A stretch of 64,000 bases of DNA from Chloroflexota bacterium (GCA_024434115.1 QMIT01000014.1:62001-126000), one strand, 5' to 3'; shown: positions 44,521 to 53,417, counted from the stretch's first letter. Numbers and translations: made by a program. Notes: generated by a model from the sequence alone, not told the origin.

Positions 44521-45069
44521 TTAACTGTACCATGCAGGTTGCAGAAATGGCGCAAGGGCCATCCTGATAAGTGCCTCATATGCTTCTTGGCGAGAGCTTA
44601 GGCCGTTGGTCAAAATGCCAATCGCACCTTCGGCCTGTTTGGTGTTGTGTTGGCCTGTCAATTGATCCATTGCCGTACCAAGCTCAACGCCTTCTCGGAT
44701 GAGTTCGGCAACGCTGTCGGGTAGACGGATACACGAACTTCCGCCAATGCCGATCCGTCCTTGATGGTCAACAATGGCGCACCACGCGCAGGTCATCATG
44801 CCAAACTCGGTTTCTTGAACGCCCCCCTCTAATCCAATACCCATTTCGGCTTGGGTCGCGTGCATTGCGGCGGTGGCCCGATTGAATGCTCCCCGGCGAG
44901 TTTCTTCATCGCCAATCGGCATGACCCGCACATTGGATTCCACCGAAATTGGTATAAACTCAGCCTGTGGATAGAGGGCTGACAGGACACGCTGGCTTGC
45001 GTTACACTTAACCGGATTAGTTGACCCAATAGCGATACGCGCAATATACATCATTCTTCGGACAGACAT
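44521..45069 (-). CDS. inosine/xanthosine triphosphatase-like NTPase (YjjX family)
   Basis: About 182 residues. The N-terminal IAIGSTNPVKCNAS and central GLEGGVQE mark the YjjX branch of the Maf/HAM1-like house-cleaning NTPases, which hydrolyse non-canonical purine triphosphates. The tail is about 12 residues longer than needed. Start at ATG 45069; a TATAAT (45084-45079) ends nine bases before it, so the mRNA is nearly leaderless. An ATG at 45051 would also fit the family start. Confidence 0.88.
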   Translation of the reverse strand: MSVRRMMYIARIAIGSTNPVKCNASQRVLSALYPQAEFIPISVESNVRVMPIGDEETRRGAFNRATAAMHATQAEMGIGLEGGVQETEFGMMTCAWCAIVDHQGRIGIGGSSCIRLPDSVAELIREGVELGTAMDQLTGQHNTKQAEGAIGILTNGLSSRQEAYEALIRMALAPFLQPAWYS

Positions 45070-45182
45070 TAAAATTAAATTATACAATTGTCGGGCATTG
45101 TAGCATCACGTAAAAGAAAACACCAATTATCTGAATTATCCGATTTTGTCCATTTGTTACTTGTTATGAAGCAGGGTTGTTG

Positions 45183-46910
45183 ATGACGATTGATACATTC
45201 ACTACTGCCGCACTCGCCGATGAATTTAATGAACTGCTGGTGGGCGGGCGGGTTCAAGATACTGTGCAGCTTGACCATGATACGTTTGGGTTGGAAATTT
45301 ACATCAACCGCGAACGGCGCTATTTGCTGTTGTGTGCCGAAACCACCGCCCCGCGCGCGTTGATTACGCCTGAAAAACTGCGGCGCGGAGTGATGTCGCC
45401 GTCTACAATGGGGTTACTCATTCGTAATCGCTTGGAAGGCATGAAACTGATTGCGGTACGCCAACCCGCATGGGAACGGGTGCTGATTTTTGATTTTCTG
45501 GATGAGACAGGCGAAGTCCAATTGATTTTGGAAATGATTGAGCGGCGGGCGAATCTGCTCTTAGTTGAAAATGACATCATCGCGGATTGTGTGCGGCGCG
45601 TCGGGGCGGATGAAAATCGCTATCGGGTCAGTTTGCCCAAACATCCCTATGTGCCACCCCCGCCGATGGAAGGCAAGACCCATCCGGCTGATCTCAACCC
45701 CAAAGTCCTAAATAGCTTGCTGATGCGTGAACCCGATCAAAAAGCATGGTCGGTGCTGGTCAAAAATGTCTATGGGTTTAGCCCGTTCCTTGCCAAAGAA
45801 GCGATTTTTCGCGCCTATGGTCGGGTGGATGTGCTTGCATCGGAAGTCAATCCATATGGACTGGACGCGGCGTTGGGGTCGTTTTTGCGCTCGCTGCTGC
45901 GGAATGAATGGCAACCGGGAGTGGCGGTGGGTGAAGGCGGTCAAGTTTTGGGTGTGGCGGCCTATTCCCTAACGCATCTGGGCGAATGGGAAGCCATGCC
46001 GACCATCAGTGAAGCCCTTAGTTCATATTATGGGCGGTTGGAAGGCGGGGCGGTGTATGAGGCGGCACGCGAACCTATCCGGTTGCAAATCCAGAACGCG
46101 CAAAAGAAGCTGGAACGCAAGCTGGGGTCGCTGAAAAAGTCGCTAGTGGAACGGGCCGATGTTGAACATTTGCGGATGGCAGGCGAGTTGTTGCTGGCCT
46201 ATCAATACAATATTCAGCGCGGGCAGACCCTGTTCGAGGCCGAATATGAGGTGGATGCCCCCCCACTGAAAATCAAACTCAACCCCGAATTGTCGCCGCT
46301 GGATAATGCTAAAGCCTATTTTGAGAAATATGAAAAGGCCAAGCGTGGACGCCAGCAAGTGCCAGAGTATATCGCACAGGTGGAACACGAGATCGAATTT
46401 CTTGACCAGTTGGCGACTGACCTTGATTTAGCAGAAAACTGGCAGGATATTGGTGAAGTGCAAGAAACCCTGATGAAAAAGGGATTCTGGCAGGGCAAAA
46501 AAGTCCAGCATCCCAAAGGGGGGCAATCTGGCCCACTGCGCTATGTCACACCCGATGGTTTTGTCATCTGGATTGGGCGGAATGCAAGGCAAAATGAAGA
46601 TGTGACCTTCAAAAAAGGTGAAGATGTGGATATTTGGATGCACGCACGCGGCGTTCCGGGGTCGCATGTGGTCATCAAAACGAATGGACGGAAAGTGCCA
46701 CAGGCGGTTTTGGAGCAGGCCGCCCGATTTGCCGCCTATTACAGCAAACTCCGCACCGAAGAAAAAGTGGACATCATCACGGCGGAGCGTCGGCATGTCC
46801 GCAAATTAAAGGGTGGGCATCCCGGTCAGGTGTTGGTGCGCGAGGAATTGGGTAATCTGCGGGTTAAGCCGATGGCTGTGCCGGAGAAGGAGGACAAGGG
46901 CGAGTTCTGA
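45183..46910 (+). CDS. rqcH: RqcH/NFACT ribosome quality-control protein
   Basis: A 575-residue NFACT protein (Rqc2/NEMF, formerly FbpA). It recognises stalled 50S subunits with peptidyl-tRNA and recruits alanyl-tRNA for C-terminal tailing. It has an NFACT-N domain (about 1-170), two helix-hairpin-helix segments, a long coiled coil (about 290-420) and an NFACT-R domain (about 455-560, with VDIWMHARGVPGSHVVIK). The usually invariant Asp-Arg pair near residue 97 is Glu-Arg here (PAWERVLIF). Start at ATG 45183 with AGGG upstream; a TTG two codons earlier is possible. Confidence 0.93.
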   Translation: MTIDTFTTAALADEFNELLVGGRVQDTVQLDHDTFGLEIYINRERRYLLLCAETTAPRALITPEKLRRGVMSPSTMGLLIRNRLEGMKLIAVRQPAWERVLIFDFLDETGEVQLILEMIERRANLLLVENDIIADCVRRVGADENRYRVSLPKHPYVPPPPMEGKTHPADLNPKVLNSLLMREPDQKAWSVLVKNVYGFSPFLAKEAIFRAYGRVDVLASEVNPYGLDAALGSFLRSLLRNEWQPGVAVGEGGQVLGVAAYSLTHLGEWEAMPTISEALSSYYGRLEGGAVYEAAREPIRLQIQNAQKKLERKLGSLKKSLVERADVEHLRMAGELLLAYQYNIQRGQTLFEAEYEVDAPPLKIKLNPELSPLDNAKAYFEKYEKAKRGRQQVPEYIAQVEHEIEFLDQLATDLDLAENWQDIGEVQETLMKKGFWQGKKVQHPKGGQSGPLRYVTPDGFVIWIGRNARQNEDVTFKKGEDVDIWMHARGVPGSHVVIKTNGRKVPQAVLEQAARFAAYYSKLRTEEKVDIITAERRHVRKLKGGHPGQVLVREELGNLRVKPMAVPEKEDKGEF

Positions 46911-46919
46911 TTTATTCGC

Positions 46920-46950
46920 ACACGGGGCTAAAGCCGCCGTGCTGAATTTA
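46920..46950 (+). repeat. 31-nt palindromic dispersed repeat, copy 3
   Basis: Identical over 31 bases to the copy at 19101 (core CACGG-GGCT-AA-AGCC-G-CCGTG plus CTGAATTTA). It begins 9 bases after the rqcH stop and may act as its transcript end. Confidence 0.82.
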
Positions 46951-46983
46951 GGCTAAAAAGAAGTTAGGGTATATCAAAATCGC

Positions 46984-47592
46984 TCATTCTTGTAACACAA
47001 TATCCAGACTGCGTAACAGAGAAATCGCTTCGGGGAGGGAAAATTTGGTCTTTTTGAGAGTATTGGCGGTGGCATCAATCCTGTAATTGGACGCGCCCGT
47101 AAAATCGGCTTTGGTTAGGTCGGTGTGCAAAAAACGGCTGTCTGTAAAGTCGGTGTCGGTACAATTGGCCTCGGTCAAAATCGTGTCGGCAAAATCCACT
47201 TCATGAGCAAGGCATTTTCGCATGACGACCCGATGCAATTTGATGGCGCGGAAATTGGAATAACTAAGGTTGCATTCCACAAAACTGACCGAACTCATGG
47301 CCTCCCACACAGCGTCAATCCATACAATGCCAATCATTTTGCAGCCTTCAAATTGGGCTTTGGTGAAGGCGCTCCCCTTGACCGTGACTAAACTTAAATC
47401 GCAGTCTACAAAACGGCAGTCAATAAATTTGCAGTTTTGGAAATGGGCCTCGGTAAATGAGCAGGCCGTAAAGGTGCAGTCTTGAAAGGTGATGCGCTGG
47501 ATGGTTTCGTTGGCAAAAGCCTCTTTGCGAAATGCTTGGTCAAAATAGTCAGATTGCTCAGACAGGCGGCTCATCAGGGGTGTCGTCCTCAT
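46984..47592 (-). CDS. pentapeptide-repeat protein
   Basis: About 202 residues, almost wholly right-handed quadrilateral beta-helix repeats of the 'A/C-x-F/L-x-x' type (for example CTFTACSFTEAHFQNC, and ANCTDTDFTDSRFLH later). The C-terminal YRIDATANTLKKTKFSLPEA is typical of Qnr/McbG-like family members that mimic DNA, some of which protect gyrase; that role is not proven here. Start at ATG 47592: a TATAAT lies exactly seven bases upstream (leaderless geometry). ATG 47574 is an alternative. The gene overlaps the end of the preceding gene. Confidence 0.82.
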   Translation of the reverse strand: MRTTPLMSRLSEQSDYFDQAFRKEAFANETIQRITFQDCTFTACSFTEAHFQNCKFIDCRFVDCDLSLVTVKGSAFTKAQFEGCKMIGIVWIDAVWEAMSSVSFVECNLSYSNFRAIKLHRVVMRKCLAHEVDFADTILTEANCTDTDFTDSRFLHTDLTKADFTGASNYRIDATANTLKKTKFSLPEAISLLRSLDIVLQE

Positions 47593-47911
47593 AGTCATTA
47601 TTATAATCATCAGGAAATTGAATGGCAGGTTCGTCAATCAGCGGTGGGTTTTCATCTTCGGCTAAAAGGGTCATTGCTTCGGCTTCGTAAGGCGTGGGGA
47701 CAAGAACATGAATCGCGCCGATACCGATGGTAATGCCCATCGCACGCGCCGCACCGTCTTGCTGGATAAATACCGGGATTTCGGCTGTCCGTAAGAGACC
47801 CGCGATTACTTCAGCCTCAAAGGAACTGGTGCAATCCGCGACCACTGACCACGATTTTGGGGGTGGTTGACGACGGGGACGCAAAAATCGCATGTCAATG
47901 GCCTTCGCCAT
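47558..47911 (-). CDS. DUF2007-like small regulatory protein
   Basis: A 117-residue protein. Residues about 22-85 read SFEAEVIAGLLRTAEIPVFI ... IHVLVPTPYEAEAMTLL, the pattern of DUF2007 'putative signal transducing protein' domains (ferredoxin-like fold). The C-terminal 30 residues are acidic and Asn/Asp-rich. It overlaps the upstream kinase gene by 17 bp and the downstream pentapeptide gene by about 35 bp, so the cluster is co-transcribed. Confidence 0.75.
   Translation of the reverse strand: MAKAIDMRFLRPRRQPPPKSWSVVADCTSSFEAEVIAGLLRTAEIPVFIQQDGAARAMGITIGIGAIHVLVPTPYEAEAMTLLAEDENPPLIDEPAIQFPDDYNNDYEDDTPDEPPV
47600..47628 (-). promoter_or_regulatory. internal promoter for the pentapeptide-repeat gene
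   Basis: Minus strand: -35 CTGCCA (47628-47623), 17-bp spacer, -10 TATAAT (47605-47600), then seven bases to ATG 47592. It lies within the coding end of the DUF2007-like gene. Geometry is the same as at 22095-22131. Confidence 0.45.
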
Positions 47912-48911
47912 AACAGGGCAGCATGACGGTGAAGGTTGTGCCCTGATTGACTTGGCTCTCTACCCAAATGCGTCCGCCGTGCTGCTCGACAATGCTTTGG
48001 ACAATCGAAAGCCCCAAGCCTGTGCCTACAGTATCGCCAACGACATTGCTGGCGCGGTAGAACTTGCTGAAAATATAGGGTTGATCTTCGGGCAGCACAC
48101 CGATACCCGTATCCGCCACAATCAATAATACAAAGTCGCTTTGGGGGGTGAGTTCGACTGTGATACGTCCACCCGCCGGGGTGTATTTAATGGCGTTATC
48201 GAGTAGCTGATGGACGAGTTGGCGTAGTTGGATGGGGTTGCCGAGGACAAAGGGTAATTTTTCGGGTGCGTAAAATTCGACCTGCTGATATTTCTCGTTG
48301 ATTTGCTGATGCAGTCCTTCCAACGCATATTGAACCATCATCTGCATCTGGACGGTTTTGCGATCTGTCTCCAAAACCGCGCCAACTTTTTCGAGTTCCT
48401 GCAAATTATTGAGGAGGGCGGTGATGGAATGCACGCTGAAAATGATACGTCCGATGAAATTACGCTGTTGGTCATTCAGCGGCCCCATACGCTCCAACAA
48501 TTCGATGTAACCGATGATGGCGGTCAAGGGCGAACGCACATCGCGGGTGACGGCCCCCACAAATTCATTCCGCAGACGGCTGAGTTCTTTGAGGTTGGTG
48601 ATGTCTTGCATCATGACCAACGACCCCACACCGGGTAATTCCACCCGTTCGGCGCTGTAGACTTGATTGCGCTCGGTGAAATTGACTTCGCGGCGGGTGT
48701 GCTGACCTTCCCCCTCGGTTAACAGGGCCAAAATATCGGGGTTTTTGATAACGCGGCGGAGGGCTTGACCAGCGGTGGGAGCATTGCCTAGTCCAAATAG
48801 ATGGGAGGCGGCTTGATTGCAGAACAAAATATGCTCGTGATGGTCAATAGCGATCACGGGAGTATTCACACTTTGAAGAAGGATATCTAGTGCGTTAATT
48901 GTACTCACCAT
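47895..48911 (-). CDS. PAS-domain histidine kinase homologue lacking the phospho-acceptor His
   Basis: A 338-residue cytosolic protein. A PAS domain (about 8-105) is followed by a HisKA-like dimerisation helix pair (about 108-175) and an intact HATPase domain (N-box LLDNAIKYTP, DTGIGV, GTGLGLSIV). The H-box reads VTRDVRSPLTAI: Arg123 (codon CGC) stands where the phosphorylated His should be. It therefore cannot autophosphorylate conventionally and may be a pseudokinase or phosphatase partner. It is preceded 32 bp upstream by a REC-GAF protein, its likely partner. Confidence 0.9.
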   Translation of the reverse strand: MVSTINALDILLQSVNTPVIAIDHHEHILFCNQAASHLFGLGNAPTAGQALRRVIKNPDILALLTEGEGQHTRREVNFTERNQVYSAERVELPGVGSLVMMQDITNLKELSRLRNEFVGAVTRDVRSPLTAIIGYIELLERMGPLNDQQRNFIGRIIFSVHSITALLNNLQELEKVGAVLETDRKTVQMQMMVQYALEGLHQQINEKYQQVEFYAPEKLPFVLGNPIQLRQLVHQLLDNAIKYTPAGGRITVELTPQSDFVLLIVADTGIGVLPEDQPYIFSKFYRASNVVGDTVGTGLGLSIVQSIVEQHGGRIWVESQVNQGTTFTVMLPCYGEGH

Positions 48912-48943
48912 TTAAAACAAGCCGTTCCTTCCAATAGCCGCTC

Positions 48944-50104
48944 TCATAAGGGTGTGGAGTCGGTAGAGGTTAACTGCCCGATCAACGCACGCATCTGCTC
49001 GGCTTTTTGTGTCAAGTCCAACAGTTGAGTCGAAAGCTGGGGCGATAGTTTAGGGATATTGGCAAGGCTGGCAAGTGTTTCCTGCATTTGACCTAAGGGG
49101 ACAAATACCCCACTCGAAATCTTCTGATCGCGGAGTTTTAGGGTGTTATAGGCGGCTTCGAGGCTTTTGGCACGCTGCTCCAATGCGTTAAACAGGCGGG
49201 CGTTGACAATGGCAATCGCGGCGTAATCGGCCAATGTGTTAATGACTTCACCGAGGCGGTCTTCAAAGCCCTTTTTGCGGCGATGATTACCCACTGTTAA
49301 CACACCAATTGCTTTACCATTGACCACCATCGGGGCATAGACCGTCGCCAAAATATCGCGGGAGAGCTTAAAGCGCTTCAATCCATCGCCTTCGACCACA
49401 AGCGGTTGCTGGCTAGTCATCACCAATTTCGCCAATTCATCGCGCATGGGTTCACCCAATTTTTCCTGCATGACCAGCGTCAAATTTTTGCCAGCACGTA
49501 GAATCAAATCAGTCGAATTGGGTTCTTGCAGCAGGAGGGTCGCGTAATCCGCCCCACTGACGGCTAATGCACCTGCCAGCACTGCATCAAACATCCCATC
49601 AAGGCCGCGCATGGCCGTGAGGGTTTGGCCCAACGTGGCGAGGGTGGTTAATTCTTTGATACGGGCTTCCAATTCGATGTTGCTTTGGCGTAATTTCTCG
49701 GTGAGGCCGTCGCGCTCTTTACGCAGGCGTACATCGGCAAGGGCACGCTGCACCACCGACATCATCTCGGCTTCGCGGATGGGCTTGGTGATATAGTCGG
49801 TTGCGCCAAAACGGAACGCTTCTATCGCATCTTTTTCACTACCACGCTTGACCCCCACGATAATCGGCCCGGTATATTGGCGGGATTTGATCGCCACCAA
49901 CATATCTTTCCCGGTCAGACCGGGCATGACCAAATCTATATAGATCAGGTCGGGTTTGCGCTTTTCGACCATCGCCACGCCTTCCACCCCGTCACGCGCC
50001 TCTAATACCTCGTATTGGGTGGGGCGAAAAATCTGGTCTTTTAGGAGGTCACGTACTTCAACGTCGTCATCTACGATTAATATCCGTTCCATTTGTTTTG
50101 TCAT
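48944..50104 (-). CDS. response regulator with GAF domain
   Basis: A 386-residue protein with a receiver (about 7-122, DDD at 12-14, phospho-acceptor D57 in YIDLVMPG, K109), coiled linker (125-160), GAF domain (about 165-315) and a C-terminal helical region (about 318-386). There is no DNA-binding or enzymatic output, so the signal likely passes by protein contact. The position before the kinase homologue suggests a joint pathway. ATG start without an obvious ribosome site; TTGAAT, 16 bp, GATAAG lies directly upstream, so the mRNA may be leaderless. Confidence 0.9.
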   Translation of the reverse strand: MTKQMERILIVDDDVEVRDLLKDQIFRPTQYEVLEARDGVEGVAMVEKRKPDLIYIDLVMPGLTGKDMLVAIKSRQYTGPIIVGVKRGSEKDAIEAFRFGATDYITKPIREAEMMSVVQRALADVRLRKERDGLTEKLRQSNIELEARIKELTTLATLGQTLTAMRGLDGMFDAVLAGALAVSGADYATLLLQEPNSTDLILRAGKNLTLVMQEKLGEPMRDELAKLVMTSQQPLVVEGDGLKRFKLSRDILATVYAPMVVNGKAIGVLTVGNHRRKKGFEDRLGEVINTLADYAAIAIVNARLFNALEQRAKSLEAAYNTLKLRDQKISSGVFVPLGQMQETLASLANIPKLSPQLSTQLLDLTQKAEQMRALIGQLTSTDSTPL

Positions 50105-50151
50105 AAAAACTTATCCACAAAGATTCACATTATTCAAATTTTAAGTCGGTA

Positions 50152-50176
50152 GGGAGGGACCTTTTACGCCCCTCCC
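50152..50176 (-). terminator. hairpin after ndk
   Basis: GGGAGGG and CCCTCCC, 7-bp stem with an 11-base loop, 9 bases past the ndk stop. A short T-run is absent, but the stem is G/C only. Confidence 0.6.
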
Positions 50177-50184
50177 CCGAAAAA

Positions 50185-50634
50185 TTATTCAAAAATCCAG
50201 CGTTCGGTGTCGCGTGTCCAGTTGACCAATTCGGCATTGCTAAAGAATAACGCCACTTCGCGGGCAGCGGCGGCTTGACCATCGGAGCCATGCACCAAAT
50301 TGCGGCCAATTTCCATACCTAGATCGCCACGAATGGTGCCGGGGGCGGCTTCGACGGGGTTGGTTTTGCCAATCGTGCCACGTGCCGCTTCGATGGCGTT
50401 TTTGCCTTCCAGCGCAATCACGACCACCGGGCCACTGATAATGTAGCTGACGAGGCTTTCATAAAATTTCTTGCCGACATGTTCCGCATAATGCTTTTCG
50501 GCTAATTCACGGCTGATTTGAATAAATTTCATCCCGGCAATACGCAGACCGCGTGCCTCAAAACGGCGGATAATTTCCCCGGTCAGACCACGCTGTACGG
50601 CATCGGGCTTGACGATAATCAGTGTACGTTCCAA
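50185..50634 (-). CDS. ndk: nucleoside diphosphate kinase
   Basis: A 149-residue enzyme of full family length. It moves phosphate between nucleoside tri- and diphosphates via a phosphohistidine, H115 in NLVHGSDG. Other motifs are the start TLIIVKPDAVQRG and FSNAELVNW near the C-terminus. The start codon is TTG with GGGAG nine bases upstream; no other start is in frame nearby. It sits between two terminators, so it is a single transcription unit. Confidence 0.97.
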   Translation of the reverse strand: MERTLIIVKPDAVQRGLTGEIIRRFEARGLRIAGMKFIQISRELAEKHYAEHVGKKFYESLVSYIISGPVVVIALEGKNAIEAARGTIGKTNPVEAAPGTIRGDLGMEIGRNLVHGSDGQAAAAREVALFFSNAELVNWTRDTERWIFE

Positions 50635-50782
50635 CGTTTGAATCTCCCTGTTGGTAAAAACATTGCCTACTCAAAACGGGCAATTTTGAAACTTATCTAT
50701 AAGCATAGCATGTTTCGGGGTCGTCGGACAGTGCGACACTTTGAAACCCTTCAAAACCCTGAAAATATGCTAGAAAACAAAA

Positions 50783-50804
50783 AGCGGGCTATAAATAACC
50801 CGCT
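50783..50804 (-). terminator. intrinsic terminator of the PDWL/TPR operon
   Basis: AGCGGG and CCCGCT stem with additional inner A-T pairs, followed on the minus strand by TTTTTGTTTTC. It lies 28 bases past the stop at 50832. Confidence 0.88.
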
Positions 50805-50831
50805 GTGATTGCAGAAAACCGCGCTGGCGAA

Positions 50832-53417
50832 TTAGAGTTGATTCAGAGCACCACGATAGGTGTCGAGCGCTTCCTGTAAACGGCCCTGTCGCATATAGGT
50901 ATCGCCCAACAGACGGCGCACCTTTGGATTTTGGGGTTGGCGGGTGGCGAGTCGGGACAGATCGTCGGAAACCACCTCGAGCGCCGCCGAGGATTCGACC
51001 AGCGTCTCGTAATGGTCAAGGCTGGCTCCCAGATTGCCCACTTTCTCCAATTCACGGGCCAAATTCAGACGTGTATGGTGATCGCTCGGATTTTGTTCTA
51101 GCGAGGCTTGATATTGTGCAAAACCAGCCGGAACGAGAGCCGGAGATGACGGCGGTGGCACAGGTTGGGCGACTTGGCGCGAACTGGCAGCCGGGGCGAC
51201 TACTGGCGTGGGTGATGGTGGCGGTGCCATTGGCGGCACGCTGGGCATGGGGGTCGGTGTCATCACCACAGGCGGCTGATGATAGACGGGCTGGGCGGGT
51301 GCGACATAGACCGGCGCAGGGGGTGTCTCCACCACAGGCGCTTGATACCATGAGGGCAGACCCCCCTCTTGGGCAACCGGGAGATGTTCTTCAACCTCAG
51401 CCGAAGTTTCGGATGGCGTCTGAGCAAGGTACGCGAGTTCGGGCTGTGCAGTGGTGGCTTCAGATGGGGCATTTTCCGCCACAAAACTCAACGGATCCAT
51501 GACGGGTTCGCTTAACCAATCCGGGGTGGCGACTTCGGAAATCGCTTCGGGTTCAACTACCTGTGAGCTAATCAACCATTCCGGTAAATCACTGTCAGTG
51601 GGAACGACTTGGCTGCTCATTTCTTGCAACCAGTCCGGTAAATCAGTCGGTTCAGACGCGATAATTTCGGTTTCAACAGGCACTTCAAACATGCTGATGT
51701 CGAATTCCGGTAAGACCTCGGTTTCCGGCATGATCTCTTCGACTTTGGAGACAGCCTCGGCGTACCAATCTGGTTCAGCGGGCGGGGTTAGGCTTTCATG
51801 CTGCAAGGCATATTCTTCATCGAGCGCAGCCGCCCAATCATCACCACTTTGGGCATAACCCGCAATAAAATCCGAAGCCGCCAGAATCTCATCTTGCATT
51901 GGAGCAAAGCTGGTTGTGTCTTCTAGCGTAAATTCGGGTAGTTCGATTTCGGGTAAGTCCTGCACCATCGGGCTTTCAGATAGCCAATCCGGTAAATCGG
52001 TTGGGGCTGGCGGCGGCAAAATCTCGTCAATCAGGGCCGGGAAAGTATCTTCTATCACCGGACCCGCTTCGAGGTCAGAAGGCATTTGGGCAGCCAACCA
52101 GTCTGGGACTTGGCCGGGGGCAATTTCGTCGCTCTCGACGGGATGAGTGGCCTCAAATTCGTCATTCAAAGGCGTAAGGGCGGCTAAAGATTCAGCCTTC
52201 TTCATCAGCCATGCCAATTCAGCTTCGGGGGTAATTGTGCCGTGTGCCTGCGCTTCGGCGATTTGCTCATCCGTCAACCCCTCAATGGAGGTAATCATGT
52301 GCGAGGCAGGTTGGGGCGTGGTTTCATAACTAAGATCAAAGCCGGGAATGTCATCCGCCGCCATGCTGCTGAGGAAGTCGGGTATACCTGCGCTCTGATC
52401 ACCGGCCAACTCGTTAAGCCACGATAAGGACGAAGTATCCTCGGTGGGTTCGGTCAGTGATTCGGGCAGGGGCATGGATGGCACAGGTGGTTGATAGGAT
52501 TCGCTGCTGGCAAATGATTGCCCCGACGTAGTCTCAAAGGGTGAATAGGGGACATAACCGGGTTCGTCAATGACCACACTGTTGGGGTCAATTTCAGGGA
52601 TTTCATAGTTAGCTGCCGTCATAAATTCATTGGGGTCTGCACCCTGACGCGCCGCCAAACTTTCCAACCATGCCATCGGATCAACATCCACCGGAATTTC
52701 GCCATCTTGGGGCACCCATGCTGCGGCTGGTGTTTCAAAACTGAACTCAGGGGCAGCTTGTTCGGCAGGAACTTCGTAGGGCTGCGTTGCCGATGTTTCA
52801 AAGGTGGCTGGTTCTTCAACTGGATGACTTGGGCCAGCGGCGGCAGATAATGGACGGCTAAATTTTTCGGAGGGGACATAACCGGGTTCGTCAATGACCA
52901 CGCTGTTGGGATCAACTTCGGGAATTTCATAGTTGGCCGCTGTGGTGAATTCGTTGGGATTCGCTCCTTGACGCGCCGCCAGACTTTCCAACCACGCCAT
53001 TGGATCCATGCCACCGAGGGGATCATTGGCATCAAGGGCTGCTGAAGCCACTGGTTCGATGGGAGGTGGTTCTTGGAATGAATAGTCCATCATGGTGGGT
53101 TGTTCGGCATAGCTGTAGTCGTAAGCTGGAGCCTCCACAGGTGGTGTAGGCGGGACCTCGATAGGCTCGGTAGCCTGCGGGGGTTCTTCGACGGGACGAC
53201 TGGGGCCAGCGGCGGCGGATAATGGACGGCTGAATTTTTCGGAGGGGACATAGCCGGGTTCATCAATCACCACGCTGTTGGGGTCAATTTCGGGCACCGA
53301 CATATCCGCTGTGGTCATAAATTCTTGCGGATTTGCGCCCTGTCGTGCCGCAAGGCTCTCCAACCAACGCATTTGCTCTTCAAGTGTCATGTTCTCAAAA
53401 TCTGGCATGTCGCCCAT
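50832..53417 (-). CDS. giant acidic repeat protein with C-terminal TPR and PDWL motifs
   Basis: An 861-residue protein, mostly disordered and acidic. Three copies of a roughly 60-residue unit (about 16-78, 140-203 and 248-292) share WLESLAARQGANP and DPNSVVIDEPGYVPSEKF. The middle (about 310-690) holds scattered PDWL, PDWLSE and PEWLIS motifs, then a Pro-rich linker (about 690-770). A TPR domain follows (about 775-861, HHTRLNLARELEKVGNLGAS). No signal or membrane segment. ATG with AAGGAGG ten bases upstream, 69 bp after the still larger TPR gene; the two share motif style. Role unknown; a scaffold binding several partners is my inference. Confidence 0.85.
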   Translation of the reverse strand: MGDMPDFENMTLEEQMRWLESLAARQGANPQEFMTTADMSVPEIDPNSVVIDEPGYVPSEKFSRPLSAAAGPSRPVEEPPQATEPIEVPPTPPVEAPAYDYSYAEQPTMMDYSFQEPPPIEPVASAALDANDPLGGMDPMAWLESLAARQGANPNEFTTAANYEIPEVDPNSVVIDEPGYVPSEKFSRPLSAAAGPSHPVEEPATFETSATQPYEVPAEQAAPEFSFETPAAAWVPQDGEIPVDVDPMAWLESLAARQGADPNEFMTAANYEIPEIDPNSVVIDEPGYVPYSPFETTSGQSFASSESYQPPVPSMPLPESLTEPTEDTSSLSWLNELAGDQSAGIPDFLSSMAADDIPGFDLSYETTPQPASHMITSIEGLTDEQIAEAQAHGTITPEAELAWLMKKAESLAALTPLNDEFEATHPVESDEIAPGQVPDWLAAQMPSDLEAGPVIEDTFPALIDEILPPPAPTDLPDWLSESPMVQDLPEIELPEFTLEDTTSFAPMQDEILAASDFIAGYAQSGDDWAAALDEEYALQHESLTPPAEPDWYAEAVSKVEEIMPETEVLPEFDISMFEVPVETEIIASEPTDLPDWLQEMSSQVVPTDSDLPEWLISSQVVEPEAISEVATPDWLSEPVMDPLSFVAENAPSEATTAQPELAYLAQTPSETSAEVEEHLPVAQEGGLPSWYQAPVVETPPAPVYVAPAQPVYHQPPVVMTPTPMPSVPPMAPPPSPTPVVAPAASSRQVAQPVPPPSSPALVPAGFAQYQASLEQNPSDHHTRLNLARELEKVGNLGASLDHYETLVESSAALEVVSDDLSRLATRQPQNPKVRRLLGDTYMRQGRLQEALDTYRGALNQL
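52542..53372 (-). repeat. three coding repeats of about 190 bp
   Basis: Segments 53372-53184, 53000-52809 and 52676-52542 encode near-identical WLESLAARQG ... IDEPGYVP units, separated by divergent sequence. The third is shorter. Confidence 0.8.
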
